In this document: positions 1-8,408 of the stretch, in pieces
Position numbering within the stretch: position 1 is the first letter of the stretch
Layout: the number at the start of each line of letters is the position of its first letter
Virus record (IMG/VR): IMGVR_UViG_3300036768_001154
Span: 1 to 21,435 of that record
DNA from: a virus
Length of the DNA stretch: 21,435 bases
Strand: one strand, 5' to 3'
Position numbers and translations under genes: made by a program
Notes under the pieces: generated by a model
Told to the model about the DNA's origin: nothing
Database searches by the model: none
What the model saw: the letters and a program-made list of their open reading frames with translations, nothing else

Positions 1-112
1 CCGCCAGCCGGGTACTGTTCCCCGACTTGCTCTCCACCTTGAACGACGCCGGCCCGGACACCGACACCGTCTCACCGACCCGCACATCGAGGATCAACGT
101 CTTCAGCGCCAT
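1..112 (-). CDS. CsrA-like small protein, partial (3' end outside window)
   Basis: Only the first 37 codons are visible, starting MALKTLILDVRVGETVSV. The pattern LILDVRVGETVSVSG, followed by VxSKSGNSTRLA, follows the first beta strands of the CsrA/RsmE RNA-binding family (usual pattern LxLxRRxGExIxIG...VxxxGxxxRLxI). CsrA proteins bind GGA motifs in mRNA leaders and control translation. Here the first Arg-Arg is changed to Val-Arg, so RNA binding is not assured. The gene begins 10 bases after the scaffold stop and is read in the same direction, so it sits between the scaffold and the expected capsid gene. It could instead be a small head protein that only resembles CsrA. The missing C-terminal half would decide. 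Confidence 0.5.
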   Translation of the reverse strand, partial: MALKTLILDVRVGETVSVSGPASFKVESKSGNSTRLA

Positions 113-122
113 GAATTATGCC

Positions 123-1049
123 TTACGCCACCGCGTAACGCTCCTGCTGTTCCGGCGTGAGTTTCGCCAAGGCACGCTCCAGGGCCAGGCCGGACAAACG
201 ATCCAGATAGCTGAACTCGCCTTCGCTCTCGGTTTCGGAGCCGGCTTCCGGCAACCGCGCCAACGTCTTCCCCGGCTCGCCCGCCCGCCGCCGCCGGGCT
301 TCCAGCGCCTCATCCACGCGCGATCGCGCCAGCGCCTTGTCCGCCGCTGGCGGCCGCTCGGCCTTGCCCAGCTTGAAACGCGCCTTCACCATCTCGTGGG
401 CCTCCGCCAAAAACCACTGCGCATCCTTATCCGCGTTTTCCGGGTCGGATCCCAGGAACCGGACCGCCTTGTCCCACTCGGACATCAACTTCGCGTCCTG
501 CGCGTAATCGACCCCGTCCTTCTTCAGCGCCTCCCGCATGAACTGGCGCGTCTCCCGTCGCCACCATTCCGCCTGGTACGCCGCGTTCAGCTTCTGCGCC
601 GTCCGCGCCTCTGCGCGTTCCTCGCTCAGCGCCATCAGTTGCGATTCGATGGCGCGCAACCTGGCGCGGTGATCCGCATAGCTCAGTTCCGATTCACCCG
701 ACTCGTAACTCGCCTCGAGCTGATCCCGCTCGCTCTGCAACTGCTCGATCTTCTGGTCCAGCGCCGCGATATTCGCCGTCGGAATCGAGAACGACTGCAC
801 AGACGCCGCCAGCCGTTCCTCGTCCGCCTCCTCACCCGCCTCTGGATCATCATCGTCGTCGTCCACGTCGCCGCCGTCGATCACTGCGCTGGCGCCGGCC
901 TCATCGGGGCCCGCTGAACCGTCATCGTCATCATCATCGTCGTCGTCCGCGCCCGCGACCAGCTCTTTCAGGCCCGCCTCGATGCTGTCCTCGTCATCCT
1001 CCAGCGCCTCGCGCTCAGCGTCCGACAGCCCGTCCCATTGATTTGCCAT
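123..1049 (-). CDS. Scaffold-like head assembly protein
   Basis: This 308-residue protein is very acidic at the N-terminus, with two long aspartate runs within about residues 35-75. A predicted coiled coil follows at about residues 85-150 (heptad-like LDQKIEQLQSERDQLE), and the C-terminal third is basic to mixed, rich in Arg and Ala. Acidic, helical, non-globular proteins of about 300 residues placed after the portal and before the capsid are typical of P22-type scaffolds, which chaperone procapsid assembly and then leave. No sequence signature proves the function; it rests on composition, length and position. The start is ATG at 1049 with GAGAGG just upstream; the GTG one codon earlier is less likely. 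Confidence 0.65.
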   Translation of the reverse strand: MANQWDGLSDAEREALEDDEDSIEAGLKELVAGADDDDDDDDDGSAGPDEAGASAVIDGGDVDDDDDDPEAGEEADEERLAASVQSFSIPTANIAALDQKIEQLQSERDQLEASYESGESELSYADHRARLRAIESQLMALSEERAEARTAQKLNAAYQAEWWRRETRQFMREALKKDGVDYAQDAKLMSEWDKAVRFLGSDPENADKDAQWFLAEAHEMVKARFKLGKAERPPAADKALARSRVDEALEARRRRAGEPGKTLARLPEAGSETESEGEFSYLDRLSGLALERALAKLTPEQQERYAVA

Positions 1050-1094
1050 CACATCACCTCTCGTTGTTCACAAAAAACCCGTGCCGAAGGGCGC

Positions 1095-1538
1095 TCACAG
1101 CCCCAACGCCGCCCGCTGCTGCCGCCCCCATTCACGGGCGGCTTCGATGTCGGCCTGATACGCCGCGATCCGCTCCGCCTCGCCGGGCAGCAAGACATAG
1201 GAGCCCTGCAACGCGCCCACCGCGATCCGCGCGATGTACAGCTCATCATCCACCGTGTATTTGGCCCGAATCCGCTCGATAACCCGCTCGGCGATGAGTT
1301 GGCAATGCGGCGAAGCCGACTTGATAGCCGCGCGCAGCGGGTCGGTCAGCGTCACCGTCTCCAGCGTCGCAGCAATCGCCGGCAGCTGCGCCGGCAGAGT
1401 CACGCCGTCCGGCACAGAAACGTAAGTGTATCCGTCGTCGAGCGTGCACAGCTCCTGGCACCCCGCATCCCCGGGCGCATCCAGCGCGTGTGTCGTCCAG
1501 TCGTCTGTAACCTTCTGGTAGCGAACAATCGAGCTCAT
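1095..1538 (-). CDS. Small protein downstream of the receptor-binding gene
   Basis: This is a 147-residue protein. The start MSSIVRYQKV at 1538 has AGGA nine bases upstream; an in-frame TTG at 1556 is less likely. The first half is beta-rich and acidic. The second half has helices with the pattern IERIRAKYTVDDELYIARIA, then an AAYQADIEAAREWGR tail. Short proteins ending in a charged helix with a YxxDxExxREWGR-like motif often follow tail-fibre or lectin-like adhesin genes in phages and are proposed to be chaperones or fibre-associated proteins. It lies 21 bases downstream of the DGR-target-like gene, so such a role is an inference from position. I do not recognise a named family. Confidence 0.55.
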   Translation of the reverse strand: MSSIVRYQKVTDDWTTHALDAPGDAGCQELCTLDDGYTYVSVPDGVTLPAQLPAIAATLETVTLTDPLRAAIKSASPHCQLIAERVIERIRAKYTVDDELYIARIAVGALQGSYVLLPGEAERIAAYQADIEAAREWGRQQRAALGL

Positions 1539-1559
1539 GGTGTCTGATCCTGGCAAGGC

Positions 1560-3128
1560 TCACAAGAGATAAAGGCCGGCGCGGCCACCGGTACCGTAGA
1601 ACGAGGTCGACCGAGCGTCGCTCAGGGCCAGCGCCCACACGCCAGCAGCCGTACCCTGTGACCACCAGTTGCCGGTGACCGGGCACAGCGTGTCGATTAA
1701 CGCCTGATAGTAAACGTCATTGCCGAAGACGTTCGTGCCAGCACCGATAGATGCCGGCGTACTGAGCCCCAGACCATCCAGCACCCAATCCGACCCCGAC
1801 ACCGCCCCGCGAAACGCACTCGCAGCGCCATTTCCGCGAAAACGGCCATAGACATTGTTGGCGCCATACGCCGTCTGTAGGAAGCGCGATCCATCAATCG
1901 CATCCATCATCGCCGCGACACCCGCCGCGCCCCAGTGGTCTGTCGCCAACGTCGTGCCGCCGGTGAAATCCCGCAGCCGCACCGACGGTTTCGCCGCATA
2001 GAAATATCCCGCCCTCGCGCTTCCGCCCGAGGTATAGCCACTGAACGCCGTCGCATCGACGCCGTCGAGCGATACATGATCGGCATCCATCACCGTCAGC
2101 GTATACAGCCGCCCATTCAGCTGCGTCATGCCGCCTACGGCGTCGATGCGCATGACATCGCCCGTGGAGAATCCATGCCCCACGATCGTAAGCACACAAG
2201 GATTCGCCTGGGTGGCCCCCGTGATGGCTTTCGTGGTCGCGATGCACGTCATGCCGATAGCCACCTCGTACATCAACCCCGCCACATCCGCGATACCGCA
2301 GTTTTGGCCGTTGTGCGTGGATTTCGCGAAGACGTTGCCCGCGCCGCCCCCGTAGCCCGCCGATCCGGTTTTGCCGCAGTTGCCATACCCGTCCGATTGC
2401 CAGATCACCGATGTATCGTCGCTCGACCGCAGCGCGTTGTTGTCGCAACCGCGCGGGGCGGATACCCCCGAAGCGGCGTACCAGGCGCAATAGGTCGTGC
2501 CGGTGCTGGCGTTTGCATGCGCCCGACTCAATAGCGCAATGGCGGACTGCATCATCAGGCTTTTCGGGAAATAGGCCGCCCCGCGCGTCTTCGCGGCCTT
2601 GAATGCCCCGGCATGGATGTTGTCTGCCGTCGTCAACCCGGTCAGCAGCGAGCCCCAACCGTTGTGCGCCGCACTCGACGACAGCGGATTGCCGTTTTTC
2701 ACCGATACGGCCACGCCCGCCCCATGGGACCATTTGTACTTGTCGATGAAAAAGCCCGGCTGCACCAACCCGCCATCGTAAAACGCCCGGTGCAGTGCAA
2801 ACCCCTCCGCATTGGCCGCCGCCACGCTCGGAAAGGCCGAATAGGGAACGACCACGGGATTATTACTCCCGCTTTCAATCCGATAAAAAAAGGCGGGCAC
2901 CCAGCACATGACAGAGCCGCTCGCGTCGAGATAGTTACCGTAGGTATCCGAGAGCGGGTTGTCATACCCCGGCAGCGGTTTGATGGTAGACGGAAGATAC
3001 GGCGGCGGACAGATGCCGACACCGAAACCGGGGCCGCCGGGTGTGCCGATGTCGTTTGTCATGGCCTGATAACCCGATGCAGACCCAAGCCGCGGAGAAA
3101 ACATTCCATCCGTACCAAACATCGGCAT
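1560..3128 (-). CDS. C-type-lectin-like receptor-binding protein, DGR-target-like
   Basis: A 522-residue protein. Residues about 60-298 (CWVPAFFYRI, FFIDKYKWS, ADVAGLMYEVAIG) and 376-522 look like the two parts of a C-type-lectin/formylglycine-generating-enzyme-like fold. They are interrupted at about 299-372 by a domain with the pattern ANPCVLTIVGHGFSTGD...LNGRLYTL...SGYTSGG, typical of FCCH-type inserts in phage tail proteins. The C-terminus (about 485-522: NWWSQGTAAGVWALAL, then SDARSTSFYGTGGRAGLYL) matches the variable region of diversity-generating retroelement targets such as Mtd: conserved GVWALxL...RS...GGRA framework around serine, tyrosine and phenylalanine. Such proteins form the host-binding tip of the phage. 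No reverse transcriptase, Avd or template repeat is in the window. The start ATG overlaps the stop of the preceding gene (TAATG). Confidence 0.75.
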   Translation of the reverse strand: MPMFGTDGMFSPRLGSASGYQAMTNDIGTPGGPGFGVGICPPPYLPSTIKPLPGYDNPLSDTYGNYLDASGSVMCWVPAFFYRIESGSNNPVVVPYSAFPSVAAANAEGFALHRAFYDGGLVQPGFFIDKYKWSHGAGVAVSVKNGNPLSSSAAHNGWGSLLTGLTTADNIHAGAFKAAKTRGAAYFPKSLMMQSAIALLSRAHANASTGTTYCAWYAASGVSAPRGCDNNALRSSDDTSVIWQSDGYGNCGKTGSAGYGGGAGNVFAKSTHNGQNCGIADVAGLMYEVAIGMTCIATTKAITGATQANPCVLTIVGHGFSTGDVMRIDAVGGMTQLNGRLYTLTVMDADHVSLDGVDATAFSGYTSGGSARAGYFYAAKPSVRLRDFTGGTTLATDHWGAAGVAAMMDAIDGSRFLQTAYGANNVYGRFRGNGAASAFRGAVSGSDWVLDGLGLSTPASIGAGTNVFGNDVYYQALIDTLCPVTGNWWSQGTAAGVWALALSDARSTSFYGTGGRAGLYLL

Positions 3129-3391
3129 TACCCGTAATAGGCCACGTTGAGAATCGAACCCGGCGCGGTTTCCAGCAATGCCAGCGCTTTCAGGTTTCCC
3201 GTGTACGGCCAGGGCGAATCGAGCAACATGCCCACCGTGGAGGACGGCGCTTGTCCGTCATCGCGATATCGCCAACCCCCCACTTCGACCTGCAAAATAG
3301 CTCGCTTCGCGCCATCTGGCACCGTAAGGTATCGCACCAATCCATTGGCGACAATCTGTTCGTATCCGACGGGAGAATTGATATCTATCAT
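3128..3391 (-). CDS. Small structural protein of unknown function
   Basis: An 87-residue protein starting MIDINSPVGYEQIV. It is beta-rich with several conserved-looking turns (VGGWRYRDDGQAP, VGMLLDSPWPYTG) and has no signal peptide or membrane segment. Its ATG overlaps the portal stop codon (ATGA) and its own stop overlaps the next start, so it is translationally coupled between the portal and the lectin-like adhesin. The context suggests a small head-tail or tail-decoration component. I do not recognise a family and give no specific function. Confidence 0.6.
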   Translation of the reverse strand: MIDINSPVGYEQIVANGLVRYLTVPDGAKRAILQVEVGGWRYRDDGQAPSSTVGMLLDSPWPYTGNLKALALLETAPGSILNVAYYG

Positions 3392-5580
3392 GCGGGTATC
3401 TCTGAAGTCTTTAGGTTTGTAGGGGCGGTATCGGTCTGTCGCTGCTGCAACAGCTTCGCCAAATGCGCCACCTGCTCAGCCAGCATCCGCAGTGTCTCCT
3501 CGCTGCCGTCCTTTACCGCGTCGGCCTCGTTGCGCACCTTCTCCGCCTGGGCTTCCTTCAGCGCCACCTGGGCTTTCATATCGGCCACTTCGAGCGCTGC
3601 CATCTGGCCCTGAATCGCCTGCTGCTGTTGGTTTGCCACGCTAGCCTGCTGCGCAGCCTGCGCGGCCTGCGCCTGCTCTTCCTCGGAAAGCTGCGCCTGC
3701 GGTTTCGGTACGCCTAGCACTTGTCGCAGCTCGTTGATGAACGTCTCCTTGTTCGGAATATCGCTCAGCTCCAGCACCTGCGGCAGCAGCTTCAGCGATA
3801 TTTCCGGCGGCAGCTTCTGGAGCATGTCCATCAACTGCTCGAACATCGCGGCGCGCACGGTCGCGTGGAAATCCTGCTCGGATACCACGAAATCGGCCTC
3901 CTCTTCGGTAATATCGTTCAGAAACCGCACCGACCCATCCGGCTGAACCTCCGGCTGATTGACGTGCAGCCACTCGATCTTGCCCTTGGCGCCGGTCAGC
4001 CGGATCACCCGCGGCTCCGCCATAAACTGCTCGCACAAGCTCAACAGCTTCTGCCCGTGCAACTGCTTCGCGAATCTCAGATTATCGAAAATTTCCGCCG
4101 TCGTCACCGACCCCTGCATCTGTCGGGCCTCGATCGCCTTGCCCGACACCGCATTGGTCCTGCGTCCCATCAGCTCATCCGTCACCCCGCTGGATGACTG
4201 GATGTGCATGTGGTCCCGCTCCATCAGCCTCACCTGGCCTTCGGCCAGTTGCGCGTCGCTTCGGATCTCCAGCTCCGCGCCGCGCCGTTTCACGATGACG
4301 GAATCCGGCCGCGCCACCTCCTGCCGCAGCTCATCGACGTCGTCGACCGCGCCGTCCTCCATCACCACACGGTTGGTAGATAGCATCCACAGCGCCTTGG
4401 ACGCCCGCTTGTTGTAATCCTCCTGCGGATCGCGCAACTGCCGAATCACCCCATACGGCGCATTGTCCCGCCCGCGGCGATAACACCAGATCGGCGTCAG
4501 CGGAAACCGGTTATGCCGGTAGGGGCTCTTCCCGGCCCACAATAGCGCCCGCTCCGTGAACACCGCGCAGCGCATCTCGAATGTGATGCAGTCGAACAAC
4601 GACACCGCGCCGCCCTCGACCGCCGCCGCATGGCCAGGATCGTCGGGATTGAACACCTGCCCATGCAGCCCGGACAGGCCGCGCATCTTCTGCACCCGCA
4701 CCGGTACCGTGTACCAGCCCTCGATGAGCCGCACCCGCTTACGGCGGTAATTGATGTAAGTCGTGTCGGAAACGTAGGTCCGCCGGTCGAACGTCAGCGC
4801 CTTCGCCGGATCGCCCTGGCCGATCACCTGGCCCAGATACCAGAACTCCTCGCCCTGCTCATCCATCCCGCCCGTCATCAAATCGGAATTTCGGATCACC
4901 GCCTGTTCGATGATCGCCTTCCGATCGGGGAACAATGCCAGTGCGATATCCTCATCCACCCATTTCCAGCGGAACAGGTAGCGCCAGTCCTGCTGGTCCC
5001 GATCCTTGCCGGACGAATCGTACAGCACATTGCGCCACGACTCGCACGATGAATAGATCGGCTCATCGGCCTCATCGCCCCGGATACCGCATTCCAGCCA
5101 GCCCAGCCCCACGATCACCGCGCTCCGGAACGCCTCGCTGATCGCCCACGGCTCATTGTTCACGTCCGACAAGTACTTCATCAGACCCGTCTTCACCTCC
5201 GCCAGCGTTCCGCCTTCGTCCCGCCGCGGCAGAATCTTCCAGTCCAGCGGCGTCCGCTTCTGCGTCCCCGTGATCCAGTCGCAGACCGGCTTCACCAGGT
5301 TGAACACCAGCGGCCACTGGCCGCGCTCCTTCAGCTCATCCACGTCGTCCGGGTCCCACTGCAACCCGTCGTAGAAATCCTGATCCAACGCCATCTGATA
5401 GCGATTGATCGACTGCTTCGTCCGCTCCGCCGTGTACCAGCTCATCAGATCGCGGTGAAGCTGCTGCATCTCGCCCGAATCGAGCGGATGCGCCGCAGAA
5501 TCCGCTATGCCATCGTCGAACGGGTCAGGCAACCCGAACGGATCGGGGCGCGACTGTGCGCGGACGTTTTCGATGCCCAT
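3388..5580 (-). CDS. P22-like portal protein
   Basis: A 730-residue protein, close to the 725 residues of P22 gp1. Portals form the dodecameric ring at one capsid vertex through which DNA is packaged and ejected. Portal features include an N-terminal helical region (SWYTAERTKQSINRYQMALDQ), the FYDGLQWDPDD segment, a core with WRNVLYDSSGKDRDQQDWRY, and a long C-terminal region rich in Gln, Ala and Glu that is predicted to form the helical barrel and a coiled coil (about 625-715). MGIENVR at 5580 is chosen because GAGG lies six bases upstream and the ATG overlaps the previous stop (TGATG). The in-frame start at 5613 would overlap the previous gene further. Its position downstream of the terminase fits. 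Confidence 0.9.
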   Translation of the reverse strand: MGIENVRAQSRPDPFGLPDPFDDGIADSAAHPLDSGEMQQLHRDLMSWYTAERTKQSINRYQMALDQDFYDGLQWDPDDVDELKERGQWPLVFNLVKPVCDWITGTQKRTPLDWKILPRRDEGGTLAEVKTGLMKYLSDVNNEPWAISEAFRSAVIVGLGWLECGIRGDEADEPIYSSCESWRNVLYDSSGKDRDQQDWRYLFRWKWVDEDIALALFPDRKAIIEQAVIRNSDLMTGGMDEQGEEFWYLGQVIGQGDPAKALTFDRRTYVSDTTYINYRRKRVRLIEGWYTVPVRVQKMRGLSGLHGQVFNPDDPGHAAAVEGGAVSLFDCITFEMRCAVFTERALLWAGKSPYRHNRFPLTPIWCYRRGRDNAPYGVIRQLRDPQEDYNKRASKALWMLSTNRVVMEDGAVDDVDELRQEVARPDSVIVKRRGAELEIRSDAQLAEGQVRLMERDHMHIQSSSGVTDELMGRRTNAVSGKAIEARQMQGSVTTAEIFDNLRFAKQLHGQKLLSLCEQFMAEPRVIRLTGAKGKIEWLHVNQPEVQPDGSVRFLNDITEEEADFVVSEQDFHATVRAAMFEQLMDMLQKLPPEISLKLLPQVLELSDIPNKETFINELRQVLGVPKPQAQLSEEEQAQAAQAAQQASVANQQQQAIQGQMAALEVADMKAQVALKEAQAEKVRNEADAVKDGSEETLRMLAEQVAHLAKLLQQRQTDTAPTNLKTSEIPA

Positions 5581-5885
5581 CAGCGCCTCGGCGGATCGGC
5601 GAATCGCGCACAATCATCAAGCCCAATACCCCTGATACGCTCCTGATCAAATTTCCGTATTTTTGCGACCAACGGCAGGTCGGCGTGGCTCGTTTTCAGG
5701 AACCAATTGTACAAATATCCTTTAAACATGAGATCGGGATTGGGCTTTTCGGAAAACGGAGAGCGGTCGATCTCGGCGAATCCGTGCCTTACAAGCAGCC
5801 GAAAGACATGCGGTGCGAGCCACGCGCGAAGCCGACCAGGCTTCGGTTTCCAGTGCAAAAGGGGATAGTCTCTGTCTTTTTTCAT
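5580..5885 (-). CDS. Hypothetical protein between head genes
   Basis: A 101-residue basic protein (MKKDRDYPLLHWKPKPGRLR at the start) with several aromatic residues and the hydrophobic stretch FKGYLYNWFLK. It shows no recognisable domain. It overlaps the gene before it by ATGA and the portal start by TGATG, so it is coupled to both. Its DNA is noticeably more A+T-rich than its neighbours (for example around 5640-5730), which may mark a later insertion into the packaging/head module. The function is unknown. Confidence 0.5.
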   Translation of the reverse strand: MKKDRDYPLLHWKPKPGRLRAWLAPHVFRLLVRHGFAEIDRSPFSEKPNPDLMFKGYLYNWFLKTSHADLPLVAKIRKFDQERIRGIGLDDCARFADPPRR

Positions 5886-6322
5886 GCGGGCACCTCCGCT
5901 TCCATCACCGTCTGGCCGTCGATCTTGATCTCCAGCTCCGCCGTCTGTCGCGCCGCCTGCTGAACCTCGATCTCATACGCGGTCGGCGGATCGCCCGGCA
6001 TGTGAAACAAATCGTCCGTGTACTCCAGGATCGCGTCGGCCACATCTTTCGCTGCCATCCGATCCATACGCGCAAACCCGATCTGCGCCGCGATCTCAGC
6101 GCCCAGCGAAACGATTGAAAGTAGCCCATACCCGGACGATGCCATGACGTTGTGCATATAGCTCATCGGCAGAACGTACAGCGCGCGCCCCCGGTTCGCC
6201 TGGCGGAACACCAGGGCCGGCTCCGTCTGCCCATCCTGCCGCGTATGCCAGTTCAGGAACACCTGCACCGCCCCCTTGACCACCTTCTTCGGTGAAATAT
6301 CCAGATTCAGCGTGTAAGCCAT
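5882..6322 (-). CDS. Hypothetical phage protein
   Basis: A 146-residue protein starting MAYTLNLDISPKKVVKG. It has a hydrophobic central part (MHNVMASSGYGLLSIVSLGAEIAAQIGFA) and an acidic beta-rich end. The glycine/alanine-rich stretch is too polar for a confident membrane segment. It is the first gene after the terminator that follows the large terminase and is coupled by ATGA to the next gene. Similar-sized proteins are found between terminase and portal in P22-like phages, but I cannot assign a family. Confidence 0.5.
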   Translation of the reverse strand: MAYTLNLDISPKKVVKGAVQVFLNWHTRQDGQTEPALVFRQANRGRALYVLPMSYMHNVMASSGYGLLSIVSLGAEIAAQIGFARMDRMAAKDVADAILEYTDDLFHMPGDPPTAYEIEVQQAARQTAELEIKIDGQTVMEAEVPA

Positions 6323-6338
6323 TGGAGATTCCAGGCAT

Positions 6339-6357
6339 AAAAACCCGCCGCAGCGGG
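6339..6357 (-). terminator. Rho-independent terminator after the large terminase
   Basis: On the minus strand the sequence CCCGC-TGCG-GCGGG is followed directly by TTTTT. It lies just past the terminase stop and before the next gene, so it may limit read-through into the head genes unless late antitermination acts. Confidence 0.7.
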
Positions 6358-6361
6358 GGAT

Positions 6362-7906
6362 TCAAACCACCTTATGACTTCGCGGCCTCGACCGCCGCAC
6401 AGACTGCATCTGCGAGAGCGAAGCCACCCGATACCCTTGCGCGAACTGCCGGAACGCATCCGCACCGTTCGACGCATGATTGTGCAGCGGCTGGTTGCGG
6501 AACACCCCGTTCCGGTCGTCCCATGATTTCTGATACTCCTCCAGCGCAATCAACCCCTTATCGCAACGTTCCGCATCAATCCAGCACGACGGCAGCACCT
6601 TGCGCACCAGCTCGATACCGTCATTCACATCCGGGATACGCGGCACCACATGAATCGCATTATACGGCACGCCCAGCTCCACCAGGCGCTCCACCCGGCT
6701 CTGATCGTGCTCCAGATTCCGGTGCTCGGCATCGTGCGGCAGGTAGTAGTCGCCAAAAACATAGCCCTCCTTGACCCGTAGCCCCTCCAGCACGTTCACA
6801 TAGTGCGCCAGTCCGACCCCTGAATCCTCGAAATACCGGATGAACCGATGCTCGCCGGCCACAAACTGGTGAAACCAAATCGCCGTCACATCGTTGCGTC
6901 CCAGGTCCCAGAACGTATTCACTGGCATGCTCGGCACATGCGGCACCCGGGTGATCCGCCCCTGCTGCCGCATGCGCGCCAGAATCGCCCCGTAGTAACT
7001 CCCCACCAGCGCCTGCTCGAAGGCCTCATCCGGCGTACTCGGGAACTCCTGCTTCATCTTCTCACCCAGCGTCTCTGCCTTTTTGGCGTACCAGGCGCGT
7101 TGACTCGCATCCAGCACTATCCCGTGCTCCGTCTCCAACCCCAGAAAATACTGCTGCAACTCCGCCGTAATCAGCACATTCTCCGGCGCGATCCGGTACT
7201 CGGCCTTCTCAAACCATGGATAAAAATGGAACTTGAAGTCCAGCGGCGTCAACACCGCCCCCGTCCGTTTCTTATCCTGCGCCTTCTTGCACATCTCGTA
7301 AAAGTGCCCCGACCGCCCCTCGGCGGTCGATTCCACGTAAATGCGCTGGCCTGCGTGCACCGCGTTGAAGGCGCCCGTCACAATCTCCTCCGCCTTGTCT
7401 GGATACTTCCGGCAAATCTTCCCGAACTCCGACACATGCAGAAACTGCACCGTCCCGGACCGCATCGACGTCCCCACCGATATTTCCGAACCGTTCGAGA
7501 ACACCAACTGCGTCGCCGAATCGTTCACGCGCTGCACCGCCGTCTGCAACTGCTCCGGCAGATTGTCGTAGGCGTACTTCACCTTCTTCCGGAAAATCTT
7601 ACCCGCATCTTCCAGATTGTGCGCGATGATTCCCGCCGCGATATTCGCGTTGAACACACACGTATCCAGCGCTAGCAGGTCGATCAACGTCGTGAACCCC
7701 AGCTGTCTCGCCTTCAAAATGACGTTCAAATACCACTGCGCGTGATAAAACTGAAGCTGCTCCGCATTCGGACGGAACGCCACGCGCCGTCCCTGCTCAT
7801 CCTGAATCCAGTACAGGTTGTGCAGCCGCCACAGCGGGTCCTCCCACTGCGCCAGATTCAGTTCAAGCCGCGGCGTTCGCCGGGAGGTTGTTCGCGCCTT
7901 TGCCAT
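6362..7906 (-). CDS. Terminase large subunit
   Basis: This 514-residue protein is the packaging motor ATPase and nuclease. The visible motifs are a deviant Walker A KARQLGFTT (about 65-73), a Walker B region FLHVSE (155-160) with the catalytic Glu, the coupling motif STAEG (193-197), and the start of the RNase H-like nuclease domain at FWDLGRNDVTAIW (Asp about 334). Its length is usual for the family. It cuts concatemeric DNA and drives it into the procapsid through the portal. The start at 7906 overlaps the small-subunit gene by 44 bases, with GAG a few bases upstream. A terminator follows the stop. Confidence 0.92.
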   Translation of the reverse strand: MAKARTTSRRTPRLELNLAQWEDPLWRLHNLYWIQDEQGRRVAFRPNAEQLQFYHAQWYLNVILKARQLGFTTLIDLLALDTCVFNANIAAGIIAHNLEDAGKIFRKKVKYAYDNLPEQLQTAVQRVNDSATQLVFSNGSEISVGTSMRSGTVQFLHVSEFGKICRKYPDKAEEIVTGAFNAVHAGQRIYVESTAEGRSGHFYEMCKKAQDKKRTGAVLTPLDFKFHFYPWFEKAEYRIAPENVLITAELQQYFLGLETEHGIVLDASQRAWYAKKAETLGEKMKQEFPSTPDEAFEQALVGSYYGAILARMRQQGRITRVPHVPSMPVNTFWDLGRNDVTAIWFHQFVAGEHRFIRYFEDSGVGLAHYVNVLEGLRVKEGYVFGDYYLPHDAEHRNLEHDQSRVERLVELGVPYNAIHVVPRIPDVNDGIELVRKVLPSCWIDAERCDKGLIALEEYQKSWDDRNGVFRNQPLHNHASNGADAFRQFAQGYRVASLSQMQSVRRSRPRSHKVV

Positions 7907-8408
7907 GCAACTCGCTCAACAGCTTCGCCACCGGATTATTCTCCCCGAACAGATCGAGCTGGGCCTCTACGCGGATACGCGTCCTGGCCGCCGGCGTCAT
8001 CCCGAACTCCGTCGCACCCTTGGCCGCCCGTTCTGCCGCCCGGTTACGCAAGACCACGGCCGGATGATAGTTGAAGCCACCTTTCTCGCTCCTCAAAATC
8101 GGCATCTGGCCCGCGGCCAGCAGGTCTGAAACGATTTGCTGTGTCCGCCAGCACTCCGCTTCCGCCTCGCACCAGCGCACGAACGACATCACGTCGATTT
8201 CCGTAATCAGCTGGGCCGCTCTCAGCGCCGGGTAATGAAAATCCCAGATCGCCTTGGCCTCCGCCGAGGTCAGGAACCGATCGCGCGCCTCAACGGCGCG
8301 CTTCGCCTCCAGCAAATCCGGCTGCGGCTCATTCGGATTTTTCTTCACGTAACCCGTGGTTCCCTGAACCACGCGGATGGCCGTCGGCGTCGCCTTCCGC
8401 CCCGCCAT
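7863..8408 (-). CDS. Terminase small subunit (P27-like)
   Basis: A 181-residue protein starting MAGRKATPTAIRVVQGT. The N-terminal basic GRKxxPxxIRxVxGxTG pattern and the helix-rich middle (LTSAEAKAIWDFHYPALRAAQL, then FVRWCEAEAECWR) fit the P27-family small terminase, which recognises phage DNA and loads the large subunit. It ends in an Asp/Phe/Gly-rich tail (LDLFGENNPVAKLL). It lies immediately upstream of and overlaps the large subunit. The ATG at 8408 is preferred over the GTG one codon earlier; it overlaps the stop of the upstream gene. Confidence 0.8.
   Translation of the reverse strand: MAGRKATPTAIRVVQGTTGYVKKNPNEPQPDLLEAKRAVEARDRFLTSAEAKAIWDFHYPALRAAQLITEIDVMSFVRWCEAEAECWRTQQIVSDLLAAGQMPILRSEKGGFNYHPAVVLRNRAAERAAKGATEFGMTPAARTRIRVEAQLDLFGENNPVAKLLSELHGKGANNLPANAAA

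Noticed and set aside
27-917. A 296-residue plus-strand frame
   Set aside because: It is Arg/Leu/Pro-rich low-information sequence antisense to the scaffold gene, typical of high-GC shadow frames.
1068-1095. A terminator between the scaffold and the gene before it
   Set aside because: A T run is present on the minus strand but the stem is only three or four pairs.
6096-6365. An 89-residue minus-strand frame overlapping the terminator
   Set aside because: It reads across the terminator hairpin and is out of frame with the better-supported 5882-6322 gene.
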